Shown piece after piece: positions 1-9,100 of a stretch of DNA of 64,000 nucleotides. The translations under genes were made by a program, and so were the position numbers. The stretch is from a bacterium BMS3Bbin10 (GTDB lineage: Bacteria > Pseudomonadota > Alphaproteobacteria > Rhizobiales > Methyloligellaceae). The DNA lies in contig BDTT01000012.1 of NCBI GenBank assembly GCA_002897995.1, forward strand, positions 17,341 to 81,340. The letters are read 5' to 3'. Positions within the stretch are counted from its first letter, which is position 1. Each line of letters begins with the position of its first letter. Below the pieces are notes generated by a model. It searched no databases. It was not told the origin of the DNA and saw only the letters and a list, made by a program, of their open reading frames with translations.

Positions 1-311
1 ATGGTGACGTTGGCCGGCTTGTTCTGAGTTGCGAGGGTGATATCGAGCCCGATCAGTTCGGACAGAGCCTTGGCCCGCGATTTGACGGGCGTCCTTTGGG
101 CCTCTGCGCCATCGCCAAGAAGAGTGATGCGCAGGGGGCTGGCCCATTTGGCGAGATAGTCCGTGCGCCTGCTGTCATAGTCCGGGGCGAACACGATTTG
201 GGAAAACATGGTCAGGCGCTTCTCCGATGCGTCGCGCATGCCGAACTGAGTGGCGCACGCGCCAAGCGCCAGGGCAAGCAGGGTGATGAAGGGCTTGGGG
301 CCAGGACCCAT
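1..311 (-). CDS. Putative DUF2927-family lipoprotein, 5' part (runs off window)
   Basis: This is the N-terminal 103 codons of a minus-strand gene whose 3' end lies beyond position 1. The protein opens with a short hydrophobic signal (residues 8-18) and a lipobox Leu16-Gly-Ala-Cys19, so it is predicted to be an exported lipoprotein. The following part contains KWASPLRITLLGDG and a segment ELIGLDITLA, which resemble the conserved pieces of the DUF2927 family (proteobacterial putative lipoproteins of unknown function). The family assignment is from memory of the pattern and is moderate. No function is known. The start ATG at 311-309 was chosen because the signal peptide and lipobox follow it directly. 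Confidence 0.6.
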   Translation of the reverse strand, partial: MGPGPKPFITLLALALGACATQFGMRDASEKRLTMFSQIVFAPDYDSRRTDYLAKWASPLRITLLGDGAEAQRTPVKSRAKALSELIGLDITLATQNKPANVT

Positions 312-656
312 TAATGGCATCCATTATGCGTGATGAATTTTGCCGCTGAGCAGACGGAAAGGTGCAGGAAACCCGCCTGGTTTTCAAGCCTTTCCAATGC
401 ACTCAGGGGCAAAATCCACGACGCTTGATGCATATCATTGGTGAGTCCCGGGCCTGAGCATCGGTGAAGATTACGCCACGCAAATCAAAAGGCCGCCTGA
501 TTGCAGGCGGCCCTTTCTAAAGTCTGTCACGCCCGAAGCCGGCCTCACACCCCGATTTGCAGGATTGCGCGTCGCGCGCAATCCCCGTTCGGGGAGATCG
601 GATTCAAACTGCCGTCGGTTGCCTAAAACCGGCTCTTCGGTGATTCGCGTTGCGGT
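312..656. other. Intergenic stretch; one terminator hairpin, otherwise nothing recognised
   Basis: I see no credible gene in this stretch. The only clear element is the hairpin at 491-512, described separately. The short open frames here lack a plausible ribosome binding site and overlap one another in several frames. Confidence 0.5.
491..512 (-). terminator. Intrinsic terminator hairpin
   Basis: The arms GGCCGCCTG (491-499) and CAGGCGGCC (504-512) form a perfect 9-bp GC-rich stem with a 4-nt loop. Read on the minus strand it is followed by TTTTGATTTG, so it would terminate the small membrane-protein transcript that starts at 740. The plus side also carries a short T-rich tract, so it may work in both directions. 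Confidence 0.6.
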
Positions 657-740
657 TCAGATCATGCCGAGAACAATCGCGGCCAGAAAGCCGAACACCA
701 CGAGCGTGGTAAATGCAGTCAATGTCCCTGTCATGCCCAT
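657..740 (-). CDS. 27-residue single-span membrane protein
   Basis: The reading frame encodes a 27-aa peptide that is almost entirely one hydrophobic helix (LTAFTTLVVFGFLAAIVLGM), so it is predicted to sit in the inner membrane. It is preceded by a strong Shine-Dalgarno, GGAAGGAGG, about 6 nt before the ATG. That signal is the main reason for calling such a short frame. A terminator hairpin follows at 491-512. I do not recognise the family. It resembles stand-alone small membrane proteins that modulate larger membrane complexes, but nothing in the neighbourhood identifies a partner. Confidence 0.55.
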   Translation of the reverse strand: MGMTGTLTAFTTLVVFGFLAAIVLGMI

Positions 741-1043
741 CGGAAGCCTCCTTCCCGTTGGTTGCGACGATTCACCTTAGACAAAAGTTTAAAATGTCGG
801 ATGTCGACGTGACAAGATGGATTCGATGCTGCATCGCAGCGTATTGGTGCGATGCAATAATTGTGTATAAGTTGATTTGTGCCGGCCGCGCACGGGCAGG
901 GTCGCTGTGTTCGGATCGCAGGGGCCGCCGAAGCAGTTTCTGCTTGCCAAATGCCAGGGTGCAGGGGCACTTGTCTCGCGAGAACGGCACGCGTGCGAAC
1001 CCAGGGCCAGGACCCTGGAGGCTTGAATGAAGGGGCAGGGACT
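741..1043. other. Divergent intergenic region, no gene recognised
   Basis: This region separates the minus-strand small membrane-protein gene from the plus-strand oxidoreductase gene and must carry both promoters. Around 840-880 it is AT-richer than its surroundings, but I could not assign a convincing -35/-10 pair. Long open frames here on both strands are GC-driven and lack start signals. Confidence 0.4.
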
Positions 1044-2030
1044 ATGGCGGGTTTCAAGGCGCTTCTGGCGACCAAAACGGATGGCGGGCAATCGGTTGAT
1101 TGGGTCGAGCTTACCGAAGACGATCTTATGGATGGCGATGTAACCATCAAGGTCACGCACTCCACGTTGAATTACAAGGACGGACTGGCCATTACCGGGA
1201 AGGCGCCGGTCATCCGCCGCTGGCCGATGATCCCGGGCGTTGATCTGGCCGGTGTGGTCGAATCGTCGAGCAGCCCGGACTACAAGCCGGGCGATAAGGT
1301 GGTCGTGAATGGCTGGCAACTCGGCGAGACCCATTATGGCGGTTATGCGGAAAAGGCCCGCGTGAAGTCGGGCTGGCTGGTGCCGTTGCCGAAACAGTTC
1401 AACTGCTCCGACGCCATGGCCATCGGCACCGCCGGATATACCGCGATGCTGTGCGTGATGGCGCTTGAGGAGCATGACGTGAAACCGGGCGACGGTCCGG
1501 TGCTGGTAACGGGCGCGTCGGGCGGCGTGGGCGGTGTCGCTATCGCCCTGCTGTCAAAGCTCGGCTATGAAGTCGCCGTCTCCACGGGGCGCACGGAGGA
1601 AGAGGAGTATCTCAAATATCTCGGCGCCTCGGAAGTGATCGATCGCAGTGAATTCTCCGGCAAGCCCGCCATGCTTGGCAAGGAACGCTGGGCCGGCGCG
1701 ATTGACAGCGTTGGCAGCTCGACACTGGCGAATGTATTGAGCCAGACCAAATTTGGCGGTTGCGTTGCGGCCTGCGGTCTGGCCCAGGGGACGGATCTTC
1801 CGACAACTGTTATGCCGTTCATCCTGCGCGGCATCACGCTTCAGGGGGTTCAGTCCGTCATGACGCCGAAGGCGCGCCGTGTGGAGGCCTGGGAGCGGCT
1901 CGCGAAGAATCTCGACATCGGCAAGCTGCGCGCCATGGCTGTCGCCCATCCGCTGGAGGATGTGCTTGAACTTGCCCCGCAGATCGTTGAGGGCAAGGTG
2001 CGCGGCCGCGTGGTCTTCAACATCGGATAG
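1044..2030 (+). CDS. acuI: AcuI/YhdH-type zinc-free MDR oxidoreductase (acrylyl-CoA reductase-like)
   Basis: The 328-aa protein is a medium-chain dehydrogenase/reductase of the YhdH/AcuI branch. That branch reduces acryloyl-CoA to propionyl-CoA with NADPH and detoxifies acrylate. Visible hallmarks are HSTLNYKDGLAITGK near residues 39-53, PMIPGVDLAG (61-70), the Rossmann loop GASGGVGGVA (157-166) and the family C-terminus GKVRGRVVFNIG. The catalytic and structural zinc cysteines of alcohol dehydrogenases are absent, as expected for this group. The frame is open upstream, but the ATG at 1044 is preceded by AGGGGCAGGGACT and begins MAGFKALL, the typical family start. Substrate identity is inferred from the family; a generic quinone oxidoreductase role is the alternative. 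Confidence 0.88.
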   Translation: MAGFKALLATKTDGGQSVDWVELTEDDLMDGDVTIKVTHSTLNYKDGLAITGKAPVIRRWPMIPGVDLAGVVESSSSPDYKPGDKVVVNGWQLGETHYGGYAEKARVKSGWLVPLPKQFNCSDAMAIGTAGYTAMLCVMALEEHDVKPGDGPVLVTGASGGVGGVAIALLSKLGYEVAVSTGRTEEEEYLKYLGASEVIDRSEFSGKPAMLGKERWAGAIDSVGSSTLANVLSQTKFGGCVAACGLAQGTDLPTTVMPFILRGITLQGVQSVMTPKARRVEAWERLAKNLDIGKLRAMAVAHPLEDVLELAPQIVEGKVRGRVVFNIG

Positions 2031-2166
2031 GCCCTGGACAGCCCCGGTCCCGCCACCGGCGTTTCCGCGGATGATGCACCCGAATGATGCGGGTTTTGCA
2101 TTGCACCAGATGTGATAGAGTGTGCCGACTGGAGCAGGCAGGAAGCTGGTTTGCTTGGGGGTATGC

Positions 2167-3108
2167 ATGAACGAAACCGACCTATTCGGCGACAGCCCCT
2201 ATTCGATCGTATACCGCAATCCGGAGCTGTTGACGGCGTTCGGCTTGCTGGTTTTGTGCGAGATCCTGTGGCGGAAATTTTACCGTAAAGAGGAATATGG
2301 CACTGCCGAAGCCGCCGCCTCGGTGGGCATCGCCATTGGCCGCGCGATCGCCAAGCCGGTCATGATCTTCGCCCTCGCCGGGCTCTATATCTTCGTCTAT
2401 GAGCTGCGCGTCTACACATTCGACATGAGCAAATGGTGGTCCTGGGTGCTGGTCTTTATCGGCGCCGATTTCCTCTATTACTGGATGCACCGCTTCAAGC
2501 ATGTGATCCGCTGGATGTGGGCCGATCATGCGGTTCATCATTCCGGCAACCGGATGAATGTTTTCATGAATTTCCGGCTCGGCTGGACCGGTCTCATCGT
2601 CGGCACCTGGCTTATGCATCTGCCGCTGGTGCTGCTGGGCTTCTCGCCTTCAGCGGTCATAACGGCCTACGCGCTGAGCCTCGTCTGGCAGGCCTGGATT
2701 CACACCGACATGATCGGCAAGATCGGGCCCCTCGAATGGGTGCTGAACACACCCTCGCACCACCGGGTTCACCATGCGCGCAATCCGGTCTATCTCGACA
2801 AGAACTATGCCGGCCTTCTCATCATCTGGGACCGCATGTTCGGTTCCTTCCAGGAAGAGCTGGAAGAGGAGCCCTGCGATTACGGACTGGTGCAGCGGCT
2901 CACCTCGAACAACCCGATCAAGATCGCCTTCAATGAGTGGGGCAATCTGATCCGCGATGTTCTGGCCGCGGACAGCTGGAGAGGGCGCCTGCGCGAGGCC
3001 TTCGGCTACCCCGGCGACAAAAAGGCGGTGCTGGCGGAGCAGGCCAGGCTCAGGGTGCAGCGCGAGAAGGCAAGGCAGGTGCAGGCCGGGCCGGCAGCGG
3101 GCGAATAG
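2167..3108 (+). CDS. Sterol desaturase / fatty acid hydroxylase family membrane protein
   Basis: The 313-aa integral membrane protein belongs to the fatty-acid hydroxylase superfamily (PF04116), whose members use a di-iron centre to hydroxylate or desaturate lipids. All three histidine clusters are present: H108-R-F-K-H112, H121-A-V-H-H125 and H198-H-R-V-H-H203. Several hydrophobic spans lie before and between them. The open frame extends upstream to 2122, but the ATG at 2167 gives the usual short N-terminus before the first membrane helix. The gene stands alone between convergent and unrelated genes. Its substrate cannot be read from the sequence; hopanoid, carotenoid or fatty-acid modification are all possible. 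Confidence 0.85.
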   Translation: MNETDLFGDSPYSIVYRNPELLTAFGLLVLCEILWRKFYRKEEYGTAEAAASVGIAIGRAIAKPVMIFALAGLYIFVYELRVYTFDMSKWWSWVLVFIGADFLYYWMHRFKHVIRWMWADHAVHHSGNRMNVFMNFRLGWTGLIVGTWLMHLPLVLLGFSPSAVITAYALSLVWQAWIHTDMIGKIGPLEWVLNTPSHHRVHHARNPVYLDKNYAGLLIIWDRMFGSFQEELEEEPCDYGLVQRLTSNNPIKIAFNEWGNLIRDVLAADSWRGRLREAFGYPGDKKAVLAEQARLRVQREKARQVQAGPAAGE

Positions 3109-3116
3109 GTCCTGAC

Positions 3117-3132
3117 CGGCCTTTGCAGGCCG
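3117..3132. terminator. Possible bidirectional hairpin between convergent genes
   Basis: CGGCCT (3117-3122) pairs with AGGCCG (3127-3132) across a 4-nt loop, between the convergent stops at 3108 and 3136. It is short and lacks a clear T tract, so its terminator role is only suggested by position. Confidence 0.3.
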
Positions 3133-3135
3133 CGC

Positions 3136-3795
3136 TTACTCCGGCGCGTAGAGCGCATATCCAAGTCCGCTCTCAAAGGGCAGGGTCACCGATGCGTAGG
3201 GGCCGCCCGGAGAGCCGGTGTAATCCAGATAGGCCTTGATCTCCGCCGGGAAGGTATAGACGTTGTCCGCCAGCAGGAGGCTGCCCGGCCGCAATTTCGG
3301 TTCCATCAATTTGGCGACGGGGACATAGAGATCCTTCCAGCCGTCGAGGAACAGAAGATCCACCGGGCCGTCCAGGTCCTTTAAGGTCTCCAGCGCGTCG
3401 CCGACCCGGATTTCGGCATAGTCCGCCAGTCCGGCTTCCTCCAGATTGGCGCGCGCTTTTTCCGCTTTCGAAGCTTCCATTTCCGTGCCGGTAACCCTGC
3501 CGCCTGTGTCTTTTGCCGCCGCCGCCAGATAGAGGGTCGAAATTCCGAAGGAACTCCCGAATTCCACAATATGCGTGGCGCCAATCGCTTTGGCGCACAG
3601 ATTCAAAAAGACGCCCATGGCCGGCTCGATGGAAAGATACACATCGCTGGGGTAGAGGGCGCTGGTGAATGTCCCGTCGGCCTTGGCGGCATTGATTTTG
3701 TCCCGCACGCCCGCCATGCGCGCGCCGTCGCCCCCGGCCAGTTTATGCTCGCGGGCGAGAACTTCCCTTAGCCTTGGGTCATCGAGCGTGTTCAT
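3136..3795 (-). CDS. Class I SAM-dependent O-methyltransferase
   Basis: The 219-aa protein has the fold of the small O-methyltransferases related to catechol and caffeoyl-CoA methyltransferases. The SAM-binding motif I reads VEFGSSFGISTLYLA (about 75-90). An acidic motif II follows in GTEMEASK, and the metal/substrate region is LLFLDGWKDLY (about 145-155). A strong AGGAGG lies 6 nt before the ATG at 3795. It is the last gene of a minus-strand run with the MBL hydrolase, FAH-like hydrolase and oxoprolinase, so it may methylate an intermediate of that pathway. The substrate is unknown. Confidence 0.82.
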   Translation of the reverse strand: MNTLDDPRLREVLAREHKLAGGDGARMAGVRDKINAAKADGTFTSALYPSDVYLSIEPAMGVFLNLCAKAIGATHIVEFGSSFGISTLYLAAAAKDTGGRVTGTEMEASKAEKARANLEEAGLADYAEIRVGDALETLKDLDGPVDLLFLDGWKDLYVPVAKLMEPKLRPGSLLLADNVYTFPAEIKAYLDYTGSPGGPYASVTLPFESGLGYALYAPE

Positions 3796-3834
3796 TTGCG
3801 CCTCCTGTATGCATGCCGTTAACGGGTCCTGAGC

Positions 3835-4935
3835 CTAAAGCGAGGCGTCAATACGGCGCATGAGCGCCGGAGCCGCGCCCGGGAGGGCGTAGGCCAGAAG
3901 CGCCTGTTTGCGCATCAGGTTTATTTTGGCTGCAACGGACAAATGTCCGCCGCGCCCATCGAACTGGCGATAGAGGACATGAACATTGGTCATCATCCGC
4001 TCCGGTGAATCCCATTTCGCAAAGGGCAGGGCGAGAAACTCAGGCCCGGTGACGATATGGTGGGCCGCCGCCGCCACGGAGCGTTTTTCCTCATGGCATC
4101 TTCGCGCCGCGCCGCGGACATATTCCCAGTAGGATTTCACCCTTCGCACGCCATCCTTGTTGGTAACGGGACCATGGCCCGGCACGATGGTCTCCACATC
4201 GAGGCCGAGGATCAGATCAAGGGCGTTCAGCCAGTTCTCCACCGGCCCCGCCCACATGACGGGCGTTGACCCGATGAACAGTATATCTCCCGCGAACAGT
4301 GTTTTTGCGTCCGGCACATAGACCATGAGATCGCCGCTCGTATGGGCCGGCCCCACTTCGATGAGCTGGACCTTGCGCCCGCCAATCTCGCGCCAGATCG
4401 TGCCGGTGAATGTCTCGACCGCCGGCGTATGCTTCACCTCATCGAAGGCGTAGGGAAGACACATGGATTCAAACCAGTGGCCGACACGCTGGGCCGAGGT
4501 GACCGGCGCCAGTTTGAGAAAACCGCCCAGCCTGCGAAAGGCCAGCATGGAGCGGGGTTTGTGAAATTCCATCTCCGCGCGCGCCGCCGCCGAGGTCAGG
4601 CTTTTCACGCCTTCGACAAGCTGGTTGCCCCAGAAATGGTCTCCGTCCGCATGGGTGTTCACCAGCAGATGAAGCGGCGCCTCGCGCAGCAGCGGGCCCA
4701 TGGCGTCGAGCATGGTTTGCGTGTGGCGGAGGTCCCACAGCGTATCGACCAGCAGCGATTGCCCTTTGCCGACCAGAAGCCCTGAATTGGATTCCCCCCA
4801 TGACCCGTTCGGAACCATCCAGGCATAAAGATCATGCCCAAGGTCCCAGAGGCCTTCCGCATAGGCGGGGCGTTCGCGAAAGCGCGTGCGTTTTGCGCCC
4901 GTGGGGGCAATGCATTTGGCGCTTTCGGACGTCAT
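3835..4935 (-). CDS. MBL-fold metallo-hydrolase
   Basis: The 366-aa protein carries the metallo-beta-lactamase fold: NTHADGDH at 93-100 as the first metal motif, then GPAHTSGD, FAGDI and PGHGPV as the later ligands. In the first motif the usual second histidine of HxHxDH is Asp (H95-A-D97-G-D99-H100); similar variants exist in MBL subfamilies, so this need not mean loss of activity. The ATG overlaps the region of the FAH stop (4935 versus 4939), which points to co-transcription and coupling. The substrate is unknown. The context suggests hydrolysis of a lactone, thioester or ring-opened intermediate. Confidence 0.85.
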   Translation of the reverse strand: MTSESAKCIAPTGAKRTRFRERPAYAEGLWDLGHDLYAWMVPNGSWGESNSGLLVGKGQSLLVDTLWDLRHTQTMLDAMGPLLREAPLHLLVNTHADGDHFWGNQLVEGVKSLTSAAARAEMEFHKPRSMLAFRRLGGFLKLAPVTSAQRVGHWFESMCLPYAFDEVKHTPAVETFTGTIWREIGGRKVQLIEVGPAHTSGDLMVYVPDAKTLFAGDILFIGSTPVMWAGPVENWLNALDLILGLDVETIVPGHGPVTNKDGVRRVKSYWEYVRGAARRCHEEKRSVAAAAHHIVTGPEFLALPFAKWDSPERMMTNVHVLYRQFDGRGGHLSVAAKINLMRKQALLAYALPGAAPALMRRIDASL

Positions 4936-4938
4936 TTC

Positions 4939-5988
4939 TCACCGTTTGCGCGCGCCGCGCCGCGGTGCGCGCGTGGTGGGGGGCGGCGCAATGCGGTTTT
5001 GCAGAATGCCGATACGCTCCACCTCGAGTTCGACAACGTCACCGGCTTTCAGCGTCCGCCCGAGCTCCAGGCCAGACCCTTTGCCCAGGCGGCCCGAACA
5101 GGTGCCTGAACCGATGAACTCTCCTGGATATAGGGTCTCGGAGCGCGAAATGTAGGAAATGATTTTCTCGAACGTCCAATACATGTCGCCGGTGGAGCCG
5201 CGCGACCACTCCTCGCCATTGACCCGGGCGGTCATGGTCAGGTTGTAGGGGTCGGGGATTTCGTCGGCCGTCACCAGCCATGGCCCGATGGCGTTGCCGG
5301 TATCGAAGTCCTTACCCTTAGCGGGTCCCAGACGCCCCTTCATTTCGCTCATCTGGACATCGCGGGCGGTAAAATCATTGAAGATGGTGTAGCCGGCGAT
5401 GTGGTCGCGCGCGCTCGCCAGCGGAATGTCCCTCCCGCCCTTGCCGATGACCACACCCCATTCCAGCTCATAATCGAACTGCTTGGTGTAGGCCGGCATG
5501 CGGATGACCGCTCCGTTCCCGACAACGCTAAAGCGGTTGCCCTTGTAGTAGATGGGGCGCTTGTACCATTCCCTGTTCGCCAGGCCGGCGATGCTGCGCC
5601 GCCGCCCGAACCACTTCTCGATCGTTTCATCCAGCCTGGCAAAAGGCCCAAGCCCGGCGGTGCGGATGGAGTTGATGATATGCTCCTCGAACGCCATCGC
5701 GTCACGAATGGATTCAGGCACCGGAAGCGGGCTCAGGAATGTGGTGCTGGCGGCAGGCATCATTGTGCCTTCAGGCGCCTTGCTGGCCACGAAATCCTGG
5801 ACCACATAGGCCTTGTATTGCGCCTCTGCGCCGGCCTTCAGGAAGGCGAGCATGGACGCGAAATGCGGAGCGGGCGCGCCTTCCAGCGCCACCAGCCCGG
5901 CCTGCAGCAGGGCAACGGACTTGTCGCCGCCAAACAGCGCGCCAATCTGCGGCAGACCGTCAGGTCCGATGACCGTGGCAAGTTTCAC
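4939..5988 (-). CDS. Fumarylacetoacetate hydrolase family protein
   Basis: The 349-aa protein belongs to the FAH superfamily, which cleaves C-C bonds in 3-oxo acids using Mg2+ or Ca2+. It shows the N-terminal MKLATV start typical of bacterial FAHs, the metal-ligand segment FDYELEWGVVIGKGG, then GYTIFNDFTARD and GPAKGKDFD, and a lysine/glutamate-rich active-site loop. The start is GTG, overlapping a TAG of a short upstream frame (TAGTG). It lies between the oxoprolinase and MBL genes. The C-terminus is Arg/Pro-rich, longer than the core. True fumarylacetoacetase, acylpyruvase or a decarboxylase are all possible; no homogentisate genes are in the window. Confidence 0.85.
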   Translation of the reverse strand: MKLATVIGPDGLPQIGALFGGDKSVALLQAGLVALEGAPAPHFASMLAFLKAGAEAQYKAYVVQDFVASKAPEGTMMPAASTTFLSPLPVPESIRDAMAFEEHIINSIRTAGLGPFARLDETIEKWFGRRRSIAGLANREWYKRPIYYKGNRFSVVGNGAVIRMPAYTKQFDYELEWGVVIGKGGRDIPLASARDHIAGYTIFNDFTARDVQMSEMKGRLGPAKGKDFDTGNAIGPWLVTADEIPDPYNLTMTARVNGEEWSRGSTGDMYWTFEKIISYISRSETLYPGEFIGSGTCSGRLGKGSGLELGRTLKAGDVVELEVERIGILQNRIAPPPTTRAPRRGARKR

Positions 5989-6126
5989 TATACGCTACCC
6001 CCGTTTAACCCGGGGTCCTTGACCCTGGGCTCTTGCCCCGATGAGAAGGTGCTTTGCGCGGCCCGTTGGGTCAATACCCGCGCGCGCGTTCGAAGCATTT
6101 TTTTGGCAATAAATTCCTCCCTTGAG

Positions 6127-6156
6127 AAGAGCGCGGGATAGCGGTTCCGCGCTCTT
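6127..6156. terminator. Hairpin between oxoprolinase and FAH genes
   Basis: AAGAGCGCGG (6127-6136) and CCGCGCTCTT (6147-6156) form a perfect 10-bp stem just after the oxoprolinase stop. On the minus strand it is not followed by a T tract. It could attenuate or stabilise the operon mRNA rather than fully terminate it. Confidence 0.4.
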
Positions 6157-6159
6157 TTG

Positions 6160-9100
6160 TCATTCGGCCTTGCCGAAACCCCCGCCGGTCGGCGTCTGAA
6201 TCATGATCGCTTCGCCCGCCTCCAGCACCGTGCGGTCGCAGCCCTTGAGTTTCTCGACATTGCCATCTGCCCGGCGCACCGCGTTGGCGCCGCATTGGCC
6301 AGGCCCGCCCCCCTCCATCCCGAAGGGCCGCACCTCGCGAAAGCCGGACAGGATGGCGCAGTCCATGCGCTCCAGGAATCTCAATGTTCGGGAGATGCCG
6401 TTGCCGGCGCACCATTTTCCCTTGCCGCCGGATCCTTGGCGGATATGAAAATCTTCAAGCAATACGGGGTAACGCAACTCCAGTATTTCCGGGTCGGTGA
6501 GCCGCGTGTTGGTCATATGCGTGTGCACCGCGTCGGCGCCGTCGAAGCCCGGCCCCGCGGGCGCGCCGGAGCAGATGGTTTCGTAATACTGATATTTCTC
6601 ATTTCCGAAGGTGAGGTTGTTCATGGTGCCCTGCGCGGAGCCCAGCGCGCCAAGCGCCGCGAACAGGGCGTTGGTCACAACCTGGCTGGTTTCCACATTG
6701 CCGGCGACAACCGCGGCCGGGTAGGCGGGCGAAAGCATGGAGTTTTCGGGCAGGATGATGTGAATGGGTTTCAGGCAGCCGGCATTCATCGGAATGCGGT
6801 CATCGACCATGACGCGGAACACATAGAGCACCGCCGCGCGGGTGACGGGTTCCGGCGCATTGAAATTATTGTCCTGCGCCGGGCTGGTGCCGGTGAAATC
6901 GACACTCGCAGTGCGCGCCTCTTTATCCACCCGGATGGCCACGGCGATTTTCGTGCCCTGATCCATCTCCACCTCGAAGGCGGAGTCCTTCAGCACATCG
7001 ATGACCCGGCGCACGCTCTCTTCCGCATTGTCCTGCACATGCCCCATATAGGCCTGCACAGTGTCCAGGCCGAAATGGTCGACCATGCTCCGCAGTTCGG
7101 CGACGCCTTTCTCATTGGCCGCGACCTGCGCCTTCAAGTCCGCGATATTGTCGTCCGGATTGCGCGCGGGATATTTCGCTTGGTTCAGCAGCGCGCGCGC
7201 CTCCGCTTCGCGGAACCCGCCCGCTTCGACCAGCAGGAAATTGTCGATATAGACGCCTTCTTCCTCGATTGTGCGCGCATCGGGGCTCATGGAGCCCGGT
7301 GAAATACCGCCGATGTCCGCATGATGTCCCCGGCTCGCCACGTAAAAAAGAATTTTGTTTTCGCTCACGGCTGTTCCGGCTTTCAGCCGGGCCTCCGCAG
7401 GGGCGGCCTGACCGGCCGGCGCGCGTTCGCGCTTGCCTCGCTGCGCTCGGATGTCTTGCCCCACACTGAACACCGGCGTGACGACGGTGATGTCGGGCAG
7501 ATGCGTGCCGCCGTTATAGGGGGCGTTGAGCATATAGACGTCGCCGGGGCGCAGTTTGCCTGCATTCTCGCGGATGATGGTCTCGACGCTTCTGTCCATG
7601 GAGCCCAGATGCACCGGCATATGCGGCGCGTTGGCGATGAGCTGGCCTTGGGCATCAAAAAGCGCGCAGGAGAAATCGAGCCGCTCCTTGATGTTGACCG
7701 AATGGGCGGTGTTCTGCAGCGCCACGCCCATCTGCTCGGCGATCGACATGAACAGATTGTTGAACACCTCCAGCATAACCGGATCGGCCTTCGTTCCGAC
7801 CGCATCGCGTTTCGGGCGCGGCGTGGCGCGTGTGAGCAGGAGGTGATTGTGAGTCGTCACTTCAGCGCCCCAGCCGGGCTCCAGGACGACGGTCTGGTTG
7901 TCCTCGATAATAAGTGCCGGCCCGAGGATCTCATGTCCCGGCTCAAGCTGCCGGCGCAGAAAGACGCCGGCGTCGCGCCACTTCCGGTTTGAAAAGAAAC
8001 GCGTGGCCGCGTAGGGGGCGGGAGCGGGCTCTCTGGTGAGCGGAAATTCCTTCTCGCGCGCATCCGCGCCGCCGCCGCTGGTTTCCACCTCAATCGCCTC
8101 GATGACGATCGGGCAATCGGGATCGGTGAAGCCGAAACGCTGCTTGTGCTCGGCCTCGAAAGCGGCGCGCATGGTCTTCAGGGTTCCGACAGTGACCGGC
8201 AAGGCGGTGTCCGTCCCCTGATAGCGCAGATGGACACGCAACTGCGTCCCCATGTCATCGGCGGCCACGTCCTGACCGGCGAGCTCGGATATGTTCTCTT
8301 TTTCCAACTCCGCGCCGATGGATTTCACCTCTTCCAGGGCGGCGGCATCCAGCGGCTTCTCGATGGCGCGCTGGCGCGAAGCGCGGATGCTGGCAAGCCC
8401 CATGCCATAGGCCGACAGAACGCCCGAAAGCGGGTGCATATGGATGGTTTCCATGCCCAGCACATCGGCGATCATGCAGGCATGCTGTCCGCCCGCGCCG
8501 CCGAATGAGACGAGCGCATATTCGGTCACGTCATAGCCGCGCTGGATGGAAATTTTCTTGATGGCGTTGGCCATGTTTTCAACCGCGATGCGCAGGAACC
8601 CGTCGGCCACTTCTTCAGGAGGGCGGTCATCGCCGATGGCGCGCGCGAGATCGCCAAATGCCTTTTTGACGGCTTCGGCATCGAGCGGCTGGTCCTGCGC
8701 GGGGCCGAAGATGGCGGGGAAGAATTCGGGGCTGAGTTTGCCGACCATCACATTGGCGTCGGTGACGGTGAGGGGGCCGCCGCGCCGGTAACAGCGCGGC
8801 CCCGGATCGGCCCCGGCGGAGTCCGGTCCGACCCGGAAACGCGCACCGTCATAATGCAGGACCGAGCCGCCGCCCGCGGCCACCGTGTGAATGCGCATCA
8901 TGGGCGCGCGCATGCGCACGCCGGCGACCTGCGTCTCGAAACTGCGCTCATAGCTCCCCGCATAATGGGAGACATCGGTCGAGGTGCCGCCCATGTCGAA
9001 GCCGATAATCTTCTTCAAACCCGCGATGCCAGCGGTTTCGACCGCGCCGACGACACCGCCCGCGGGGCCCGACAAAATGGAGTCCTTGCCCTGAAACAGG

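Noticed and set aside
5988..6098. 36-codon frame just before the FAH-like gene, ending in TAGTG coupling
   Set aside because: The possible ribosome site GGGAGGAATTT is too far from the ATG and the product is basic and featureless; it could be a leader, but the evidence is weak.
6157..7302. Open frame of 381 codons on the plus strand
   Set aside because: It is antisense to the oxoprolinase gene, whose translation fits the family throughout.
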